From Phascolarctobacterium sp. (GTDB lineage: Bacteria; Bacillota; Negativicutes; Acidaminococcales; Acidaminococcaceae), in the NCBI GenBank assembly GCA_017623055.1, contig JAGAPX010000018.1, positions 1 through 64,000 on the forward strand: a DNA stretch of 64,000 nucleotides, in the 5' to 3' direction. The notes below the pieces were generated by a model. That model was not told the DNA's origin. It worked only from the letters and a program-made list of their open reading frames with translations, and searched no databases. The translations under genes and the position numbers were made by a program. Shown here piece by piece: positions 57,774 to 64,000 of this stretch (position 1 is the stretch's first letter; each line of letters starts with the position of its first letter).

Positions 57774-59360
57774 CTATTTCATCGGTTTACGCAACTTTTC
57801 GTAGTCCAACATATTCAAGTCCCCTGCCAGTTCTACCAGATCCAGTTGCAAACAGAAAAGGTTTACTGCTGTACCGAAGAACTCGGTAATAACGTTCAAA
57901 GCAATGATAATGGGGATTGCTTCAGAAGGGATGTTTAACTGCACGAAAAGCATGGTATAACAAGTAAGCGCACCACCAGGAATGGGCGGAGCTGCAATTG
58001 CCAAAACTGCGCTAATAATAAGTGCGGTCATCATCCAAACAGGAGAAATGGCTACGCCATAAATTTCTGCCATGCAAAGAGCAGCAGCAATAAACATAAT
58101 TGCACCGCCAAGCATAAAGACAATTTGTCCAAGGGGCACGCCAAAATTTACAATGCGTTTATCGATGCCAAGTTTCTTTTCACAGGTTTCCACATTCGTT
58201 GCAAAAGCTGCTGCTGAGGAAGCAGTACTTACTGCAATCACGAATGTAGGGAACAATTTTTTTATAAGCAAAGAAGGAGAAATCTTCTTGTGCACGCTCA
58301 CCAAGAACAAATAAAAAGCAATAACTATCGCTAATCCTGCCAAAGTAATAGGAAGCACCTTGTAAGCTTTCATCAAGGCAGAAAAATTATCGTTGAGGAA
58401 CATATTGAAGATACTGCCAAAAACAAAAGCCGGAACAAATTTACTAATGGTTTCCATCATAAGCTGCACTATGTAATTGGATTGTTCCATCATACTTGCC
58501 GCAACAGTAGTTTTGTTGGCTAAGATTAACATAGACAAACCAATACATACCGCCACAAAAATAATTTGCAAGGGATTGCCTTCGACAAAAGGAACGAAAA
58601 AGTTATTGGGAACCATTCCCAAAACAATTTTTAACAGCTCTTCTATATCAAAGGAAGCACCACCCTCCAAGGTGACAGGAAAGAAGAATAACATCAACAC
58701 CCCTGCAACGGTAGTTACCCCAAAAGTCATAAACAGAAAACGGCTTATCATTCGCTTGCCAATCTTACCTAGGGTAGCAGTATCACCAATACTATAAATG
58801 CCCCATGCTACAGAAAAGAAAATCATCGGTCCTGCGATTGCAGATAATAGACCCATGAAGGTTCCAAAAATGGGACCAATTATTTTATTTGCCAAGACAA
58901 GGCGCAAGCCGACAGGCAACATTAAACACAAGGAACCCAAGCCGATTGCAGAAAGTATGGAAATCGCCAACTGCATCATTTGGGAAACAGGCTTGCGTTT
59001 AGGTGTAAATATAACAATGTTATTGCCAGCCTTGTACTGATAAGTGGGAGCAATTCCCATATTTACCAAGATACTTTGCAAAACACTACTGTCTTCTTCT
59101 GTCACTTCCACTTTTTCATATGGGTTAAACCTTGCAGAAGGAAAGCGCAGTTCAACACGTGGTCTACCAAAACGTTTGCCACATTCAAAAACAACTACCT
59201 GTTCTTCGCCAAACTGCTCTTGATAATTGAGCAATGTTTCTTCCGCCACAAGCTTTATACGCATGGCATCCTTGCGATCAACCTTACATTTATCTAAAAA
59301 TTCGCCTATCTCTTCGCTAATGATATCTATATTAAAATTGGAAAGCAGATAATTAGCCAT
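57774..59360 (-). CDS. SDF-family symporter with N-terminal GHKL-like domain, copy 2
   Basis: A 528-residue paralogue of the preceding protein, from ATG 59360 (MANYLLSNFNIDI); an in-frame TTG at 59375 overlaps the ribosome site. It has the same soluble N-terminal domain (RIKLVAEETLLNYQEQF, Glu41/Asn45) and the same SDF core (STASSAAAFAT, IPGGALTC). NMDGT is absent and the GltPh Arg397 position is Gly (EFFGTAVN), with Glu for Asp394. The two copies therefore probably differ in substrate. It is first in the operon, behind an extended -10 at 59396. Confidence 0.85.
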   Translation of the reverse strand: MANYLLSNFNIDIISEEIGEFLDKCKVDRKDAMRIKLVAEETLLNYQEQFGEEQVVVFECGKRFGRPRVELRFPSARFNPYEKVEVTEEDSSVLQSILVNMGIAPTYQYKAGNNIVIFTPKRKPVSQMMQLAISILSAIGLGSLCLMLPVGLRLVLANKIIGPIFGTFMGLLSAIAGPMIFFSVAWGIYSIGDTATLGKIGKRMISRFLFMTFGVTTVAGVLMLFFFPVTLEGGASFDIEELLKIVLGMVPNNFFVPFVEGNPLQIIFVAVCIGLSMLILANKTTVAASMMEQSNYIVQLMMETISKFVPAFVFGSIFNMFLNDNFSALMKAYKVLPITLAGLAIVIAFYLFLVSVHKKISPSLLIKKLFPTFVIAVSTASSAAAFATNVETCEKKLGIDKRIVNFGVPLGQIVFMLGGAIMFIAAALCMAEIYGVAISPVWMMTALIISAVLAIAAPPIPGGALTCYTMLFVQLNIPSEAIPIIIALNVITEFFGTAVNLFCLQLDLVELAGDLNMLDYEKLRKPMK

Positions 59361-59395
59361 AAACACTTCCCCCAAGCATTAAAATATCTATTCAA

Positions 59396-59404
59396 ATTAT
59401 AACA
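59396..59404 (-). promoter_or_regulatory. Extended -10 promoter for symporter-porin operon
   Basis: TGTTATAAT on the minus strand, ~35 bases before the start of symporter copy 2. The -35 is not clear. Confidence 0.45.
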
Positions 59405-59478
59405 CAAATCCCCTACACACGAAAGAATGTCTAAAAACAAGGTCTGCTTTATGACAATTAACACAAAGTATTCTCCAC

Positions 59479-59507
59479 TTGCTTTAAAAAATAGACAGTA
59501 CTATAAT
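59479..59507 (+). promoter_or_regulatory. Promoter of the ABC amino-acid transporter operon
   Basis: TTGCTT (59479-59484), 17 bases, TATAAT (59502-59507), divergent from the symporter promoter. Confidence 0.65.
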
Positions 59508-59564
59508 TTTACTTAGATATGTAAAAAAATTACACGCTTTATTTTTATATAAGAGGATTAAATA

Positions 59565-61076
59565 ATGAAGAAAAAATTTTTTAGCCTGCTGGTATTTTTA
59601 GCCACATTGCTAACTGTTCTCCCCTGTTTTGCCGCTGGCGAGCAGAAAGTTTTTAAAACCTTAAACGATTTTAGCGAAGCCCGTTTCAGCACTTATAGCG
59701 GAAGCACCGCTGTTTATCATACTCAAAATGCAATTCCCCATGCAAACAATTTTGTTTATTACAGTACAATTGCAGATGCTATTGTTGCTTTGAAATCCAA
59801 CAAAGTAGATGCTTTCGTTTGTGATGACCCCGTTGCACGCTTGGCAGTTTCTAAAAATCCAGCGCTGAAAGTTTTTCCTGAACCGATATATCCTGACAAT
59901 TATGGGTTCGCTTTCCCAAAGAATAGTCCTTTGACTCCGCAGTTCAACAAAATCATCCAAAAATTTGCTTCAGACGGCACGCTCCAAAAGCTTAAAGATA
60001 TTTGGTTAGGGTCTGATGAAACCAAAAAGATTTTACCCAAGCAAGATTGGACTGGCAAAAATGGAACAATCCGCTGTTTTCACGACTATACTTCCGAACC
60101 AATTATCTATGTTGGCAGCGATGGACCCTTGGGCTACGAAATGGATGTTCTCCTGCGTATCGCTAAAGAGCTTGATATGAAAGTAGAACTAACCATGTGT
60201 GAATTTGACGGCTTACTTGCCGCACTGCAAAGCGGTAAGGCTGATGTTATTTGTGGTTGCATGTCCATTATGCCCGAACGTAAAAATGTAGTAGATTTTT
60301 CTGATCCTCATTACAAAGCAGCCTTAGTGCTTCTTATACGTAACGAAGCCTATGTTGCCTCCGAGGAAAACTTTTTCGATAGCATCATAGCAAGCTTCAA
60401 CAGAACTTTCATCGTAGAAAATCGTTGGAAGCTTATTCTTGATGGTCTCTGGGTTACCATTTTAATTTCTGCTTGTGCAGGCGTTGGTGGGTTACTCCTT
60501 GGCTTTATACTGTGTATGCTCAAGAGGGAAGGCAGTAAAACGCTTCGCCAAATCGTCAGCACTTTTATCCGTTTGATTCAAGGCACTCCCATCGTAGTTT
60601 TCTTGATGATATTATATTTTATTATCTTTGGCTCCGTTAACATCTCCCCTTTGCCCATTGCCATTTTAGGCTTCACCATTAACTTTGGCGTGTACGCTGC
60701 AGAAATTTATAATTCAGGGCTTGATACTGTAGATAACGGACAGAGAGAAGCAGCCCTTGCCCTTGGTTATACTCCTAAGCAAACCTTTTGGAAGGTAATA
60801 TTCCCCCAAGCTGCGCAACACTTCCTTCCAATATTAAAGGGCGAGTTTATTTCTATGGTGAAAACAACTTCCGTTGTAGGTTATATTTCTGTACAGGATT
60901 TAACTATGGTTACAGATATTATCCACGCACGTACCATGGAAGCCTTTTTCCCCTTGATAGTTACTGCGGCAATCTATCTGATTATCGCCAACCTGCTCAC
61001 ATCATTTTTAGATTTAATCGAAATCAAAATAAATCCTAAACACAGCAAACGAACTGTAAAGGGGGTTAAAATGTAA
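59565..61076 (+). CDS. Polar amino-acid ABC transporter: permuted binding protein fused to permease
   Basis: A 503-residue fusion. A signal/anchor (~1-24) is followed by a family-3 binding domain in swapped order. Residues ~30-155 are the usual second lobe and C-terminal helix ([44 protein letters not shown]). Residues ~165-265 are the usual first lobe ([64 protein letters not shown]). The HisM/GlnP permease follows (~285-490; [37 protein letters not shown]). Substrate is probably an amino acid. It overlaps the ATPase by one base. Confidence 0.87.
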   Translation: MKKKFFSLLVFLATLLTVLPCFAAGEQKVFKTLNDFSEARFSTYSGSTAVYHTQNAIPHANNFVYYSTIADAIVALKSNKVDAFVCDDPVARLAVSKNPALKVFPEPIYPDNYGFAFPKNSPLTPQFNKIIQKFASDGTLQKLKDIWLGSDETKKILPKQDWTGKNGTIRCFHDYTSEPIIYVGSDGPLGYEMDVLLRIAKELDMKVELTMCEFDGLLAALQSGKADVICGCMSIMPERKNVVDFSDPHYKAALVLLIRNEAYVASEENFFDSIIASFNRTFIVENRWKLILDGLWVTILISACAGVGGLLLGFILCMLKREGSKTLRQIVSTFIRLIQGTPIVVFLMILYFIIFGSVNISPLPIAILGFTINFGVYAAEIYNSGLDTVDNGQREAALALGYTPKQTFWKVIFPQAAQHFLPILKGEFISMVKTTSVVGYISVQDLTMVTDIIHARTMEAFFPLIVTAAIYLIIANLLTSFLDLIEIKINPKHSKRTVKGVKM

Positions 61077-62176
61077 TGACTAAAGAAGCTCTCATTAAAA
61101 TTAACCACCTTCGTAAAGAATATCCTAACGCCACTCCCTTAAAGAATGTTACTGCCACAATTTATAAAGGCGATGTAATTTCCGTTATCGGTCCTTCCGG
61201 TACAGGTAAGTCTACCCTTTTGCGTTGTATTAATATGATGGATCCACCCACCAGTGGCGACATATACATTAACGATGAAGCAATTACAGCTCCTAACTGC
61301 CAACTGCATTTACTTCGCCGTAAAATGGGTATGGTTTTCCAATCCTTTAACCTTTTTAACCACAAGACCGTCATCGAAAATATTATGATGGCGCCCATGG
61401 ATTTATTAGGCAAAAGTGCCCAAGAGGCTTACGACAAAGGCATGGAACTTTTACGCACTGTAGGCTTGGCTGATAAAGCACTTAACTTTCCCGACGAACT
61501 TTCCGGTGGACAAAAGCAACGTGTTGCCATCGCCCGCACCCTTGCCATGGAACCGGAGATTATTCTTTTTGACGAACCTACTTCTGCTCTTGACCCTACA
61601 AAAGTTGGCGAAGTATTGGAAGTTATCCGCGAACTTGCCCAAAAGGGAATGACCATGCTTATCGTTACCCACGAAATGAATTTTGCCAAAGATGTTTCCA
61701 ACAGAATTTTTTATATGGATCAAGGCGAAATTTATGAAGATGGTACACCTGAGCAAATCTTTGAACATCCTCAAAGAGAATTAACTCGTCATTTCATTAT
61801 GCGCACTAAGCTTATGGAAGAAATCATCACCTCTAAAGATTTCGACTTCATCGCTATTCGTAATAACATTGACCAATTTGGCAAAAAGTATCTGCTTTCT
61901 CCCAAATCAATTCATAATATGCAAGTTGTTTTTGAAGAATTGTGCGTGCAAACATTATTACCCTATCAAGGAGAATCACCCAATCTACAATTTAAGATAG
62001 AGTATTCCGATAAGACAAACTCTACCCAAATTCGCATTGCTTATCCTGACAAGGACTTTGACTTGGAAGAAGATATGGATATGATTTCTTTCGCTCTCTT
62101 AAAAAATGCAACTACTTCCATTAAAACAGCTTTAACTGAAAATGGCGAAAACGAATTCATTTTAGATATCAAATAA
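61076..62176 (+). CDS. Amino-acid ABC ATPase with C-terminal GHKL-like domain
   Basis: A 366-residue protein. Residues ~1-245 are a GlnQ-type ATPase with Walker [10 protein letters not shown], signature [15 protein letters not shown], Walker [13 protein letters not shown] and VTHEM. GlnQ proteins normally end there. The extra ~120 residues contain [19 protein letters not shown], then strands and a last helix plus strand ([27 protein letters not shown]), which follow the pattern of an RsbW/SpoIIAB-like GHKL domain. The N-box Asn is Gln (Glu288...Gln292), so ATP binding is doubtful. The STAS and PP2C genes follow. Confidence 0.85.
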   Translation: MTKEALIKINHLRKEYPNATPLKNVTATIYKGDVISVIGPSGTGKSTLLRCINMMDPPTSGDIYINDEAITAPNCQLHLLRRKMGMVFQSFNLFNHKTVIENIMMAPMDLLGKSAQEAYDKGMELLRTVGLADKALNFPDELSGGQKQRVAIARTLAMEPEIILFDEPTSALDPTKVGEVLEVIRELAQKGMTMLIVTHEMNFAKDVSNRIFYMDQGEIYEDGTPEQIFEHPQRELTRHFIMRTKLMEEIITSKDFDFIAIRNNIDQFGKKYLLSPKSIHNMQVVFEELCVQTLLPYQGESPNLQFKIEYSDKTNSTQIRIAYPDKDFDLEEDMDMISFALLKNATTSIKTALTENGENEFILDIK

Positions 62177-62177
62177 A

Positions 62178-62215
62178 ATTCTGTTATAGCTTATGCAAGA
62201 ACAGAATGATATAAT
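62178..62215 (+). promoter_or_regulatory. Inverted repeat and -10 upstream of the STAS gene
   Basis: ATTCTGTT (62178-62185) and AACAGAAT (62200-62207) form an inverted repeat next to TATAAT (62210-62215). It could be an operator or a weak hairpin terminator of the ABC operon; there is no T-run. Confidence 0.4.
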
Positions 62216-62290
62216 TAAACCATACAAAGAATAGTGCTTAAGTTTCTTCATATTACACAAGCACATTAAAAATACAGGAGGCTTTTTATT

Positions 62291-62587
62291 ATGATTATTG
62301 ATAAACAACTCAACGGCAGCGAACTTATCCTTTCTTTGACTGGTCGTTTAGATACCACTACTGCACCTGAACTGGAAGCAGTTATTAAAGAAAATATTAT
62401 CGGCGTTACCAATTTAGTAATGGACTTCGCAGGTTTGGAATACCTTTCTTCCGCTGGCTTGCGTGTAATTTTGAGTGCTCAAAAAACCATGAACAAACAA
62501 GGTGAAATGGTTATCCGCAATGTAAACGAAACTATCAACGAAGTTTTTGAAATCACCGGTTTCATCGATATTCTCACCATTGAATAA
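62291..62587 (+). CDS. STAS-domain anti-sigma-factor-antagonist-like protein
   Basis: A 98-residue single STAS domain (SpoIIAA/RsbV type). The phosphorylatable serine region is YLSSAGLRVILSAQK, and GRLDTTTAPELEAVI at the start is typical. Such proteins bind RsbW-type GHKL proteins and are controlled by serine phosphorylation. AGGAGG precedes ATG 62291. No sigma factor or free RsbW gene is visible; its nearest GHKL partners are the domains fused to the adjacent transporters. Confidence 0.92.
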   Translation: MIIDKQLNGSELILSLTGRLDTTTAPELEAVIKENIIGVTNLVMDFAGLEYLSSAGLRVILSAQKTMNKQGEMVIRNVNETINEVFEITGFIDILTIE

Positions 62588-62605
62588 TATAAGTATGTCA
62601 TTTTC

Positions 62606-62637
62606 AAGCGAAGCATGGGATGTGCTTCGCTTCTTTT
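62606..62637 (+). terminator. Terminator between STAS and phosphatase genes
   Basis: AAGCGAAGCA / TGCTTCGCTT stem followed by CTTTT. It would make the STAS protein more abundant than the phosphatase. Confidence 0.7.
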
Positions 62638-62674
62638 GAATATAAACTACTAAAATTAAGAAAGGGGTATGGCT

Positions 62675-64000
62675 ATGAAAAACAAAGGACAAAAAATATC
62701 CCAAGCCTTTCAGCGTTGGCTATTAGCCTTGGTTGCCATTGCCTTTTTAACAAGCACCGCCTTCTTATGGTTCTCCCAAACAAGGCTATCTGAGGATAAT
62801 ACTCATAACCTTTTAAAATTAAATATCTTAGACGTGGAACAGGACATTAAAGATTTGTCCGACGAAAATCTTTTGAAGGTTACCCACCGCATTGCCAAAG
62901 AATTAAATAAAAAAGACAGCGTTAGTTCCTTTGACCTGATGGTACTTGCAGATAAACATTCCGTTCCTGAAATCAATCTTATTGATACTAATGGTATTAT
63001 CTCTGCCAGCACATTTCCTAATTTCGTAGGCTTTGATATGTCCAGTGGTACACAGTCCGGCGCATTTATGGTGCTTTTAGAAGAACAGAACGAGCTGGTG
63101 CAAAGCTATCAGCCTTTAACTTACGACGAAAATATTTGGCGCAAGTACGCAGGTGTTGCTTTAAAAAATGGAGGCTTTGTACAAGTTGGTTATGATTCCT
63201 ACTCTTTTTACGAAGACATTTCCAACAAGATTACCCAATCCACCCGCAATCGTCACATTGGTGAAAATGGTTCCATCATTGTAGCTGATGAAAGATTAAA
63301 CATCGTCAGTAACCGTGGTGGCTATGTTGGCAGTGAACTTTCTACCATTGGTATTGATTTGGATAACTTTGCCCCGGAAACACTATTTACCGTAACCGTG
63401 CAAAGCGTTCCTAGCTACTGTATGTACGCCATCAGCGAAGGCTTCCACATCATTGCAGTCATTCCCCAAAGTGAAGCAGTACTTTCCCGCAATGTTTCCG
63501 TAGGCATCACCACTGTTATGGAAGTTCTGATTTTTGCAGCACTGTTCCTGCTCATCTACTACCTCATAAAAAAATTAGTAGTTAACAATATCGAACGCAT
63601 CAATGACTCTTTAGCAAAAATCACAGATGGTGATTTAAACGAAGTTGTTGACGTACGTTCCCATATGGAATTTGCCAATCTTTCCGATGATATTAACAGT
63701 ACCGTAGACACTCTAAAAAAATATATTGCTGATGCTGCTGCCCGTATCGACGCAGAGCTTGCTTTTGCAAAAGCTATCCAACACTCTGCTCTCCCTTCCG
63801 TTTTCCCGCCCTATCCTAATCGCAAAGAGTTTGATATTTGGGCAACTATGGATACAGCCAAAGAAGTTGGCGGTGACTTTTATGACTTTTACTTCGTCAA
63901 CGAAGACACCCTTGCCTTCCTTATTGCAGACGTTTCCGGCAAAGGTATTCCTGCAGCAATGTTTATGATGAACGCTAAAGCAGTTCTCAAAAGCTATGCA
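62675..64000 (+). CDS. RsbU-type PP2C serine phosphatase with sensor and HAMP domains (cut by window end)
   Basis: The frame is open from ATG 62675 (MKNKGQKISQAFQRW), seven bases after AAAGGGG, to the last base: 442 residues without the C terminus. TM1 is ~13-33 and the extracytoplasmic sensor (dCache-like, ~35-275) contains NGSIIVADERLNIVSNRGGYVG. TM2 is ~278-298, HAMP ~299-351, then the PP2C/SpoIIE domain with EVGGDFYDFY (398-407) and DVSGKGIPAAMFM (419-431), the metal-binding aspartates. RsbU phosphatases reactivate phosphorylated STAS proteins. This one would let an external signal act on the neighbouring STAS protein. Confidence 0.93.
   Translation, partial: MKNKGQKISQAFQRWLLALVAIAFLTSTAFLWFSQTRLSEDNTHNLLKLNILDVEQDIKDLSDENLLKVTHRIAKELNKKDSVSSFDLMVLADKHSVPEINLIDTNGIISASTFPNFVGFDMSSGTQSGAFMVLLEEQNELVQSYQPLTYDENIWRKYAGVALKNGGFVQVGYDSYSFYEDISNKITQSTRNRHIGENGSIIVADERLNIVSNRGGYVGSELSTIGIDLDNFAPETLFTVTVQSVPSYCMYAISEGFHIIAVIPQSEAVLSRNVSVGITTVMEVLIFAALFLLIYYLIKKLVVNNIERINDSLAKITDGDLNEVVDVRSHMEFANLSDDINSTVDTLKKYIADAAARIDAELAFAKAIQHSALPSVFPPYPNRKEFDIWATMDTAKEVGGDFYDFYFVNEDTLAFLIADVSGKGIPAAMFMMNAKAVLKSYA

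Overview
This looks like chromosomal DNA of a diderm Firmicute of the class Negativicutes. Codon and protein style resemble Acidaminococcaceae such as Phascolarctobacterium, but the genus is not proven. The outer-membrane evidence is a porin and a trimeric autotransporter that also carries an S-layer-homology (SLH) domain. The Firmicute evidence is GatCAB, a PhoP-PhoR/PstSCAB cluster, an ANTAR regulator with type III glutamine synthetase, ywiB-argS synteny and reverse rubrerythrin. Two perfect and one near-perfect parS sites (136, 46879, 52919) suggest the window lies in the origin-proximal part of the chromosome. I saw no rRNA, tRNA, CRISPR array, insertion sequence or prophage.

Layout. (1) 1-11.3 kb, minus strand: carB-carA-purF-pyrG-guaA-purC, nearly all glutamine-dependent amidotransferases, followed upstream by amtB and type III glnA. 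The glnA leader carries a terminator and an ANTAR-type hairpin. The divergent gene at 11.7 kb encodes an ANTAR antiterminator. (2) 12.3-17.9 kb: pstSCAB and phoPR with candidate PHO boxes; PstS is circularly permuted. (3) 17.9-27.1 kb: purA, purB, glpX, a Yip1-like protein, sppA, a second pyrG, argS and a ywiB-like gene. (4) 27.4-38.2 kb: putP, a TPR-like protein, a canonical gatCAB, a PurF paralogue without its nucleophilic cysteine, and a second gatCAB whose GatA lacks its catalytic serines. (5) 38.5-44.4 kb: reverse rubrerythrin and a highly codon-biased Fe3+/AEP-type ABC transporter with two different ATPases. (6) 44.4-55.1 kb: M48 protease, CoA-transferase, ThiW-like/ArsR cluster, XRE regulator, SLH-bearing trimeric autotransporter, two unknown proteins, a HerA/DUF853-like ATPase and a small LysM protein. 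(7) 55.1-64 kb: porin plus two symporters, divergent from a permuted binding-protein/permease fusion, its ATPase, a STAS protein and an RsbU-type PP2C phosphatase (cut by the window end).

How it fits together. The first third couples ammonium uptake and glutamine synthesis to glutamine-consuming nucleotide synthesis. The most unusual region is 55-64 kb. Both symporters carry an N-terminal domain, and the ABC ATPase carries a C-terminal domain, that resemble degenerate RsbW/SpoIIAB-type GHKL modules. They sit beside a STAS antagonist and an RsbU-type phosphatase, so a partner-switching cascade may act directly on nutrient transporters instead of on a sigma factor. The second strong candidate for new biology is the duplicated GatCAB with degenerate active sites at 35-38 kb, next to the cysteine-less PurF paralogue.
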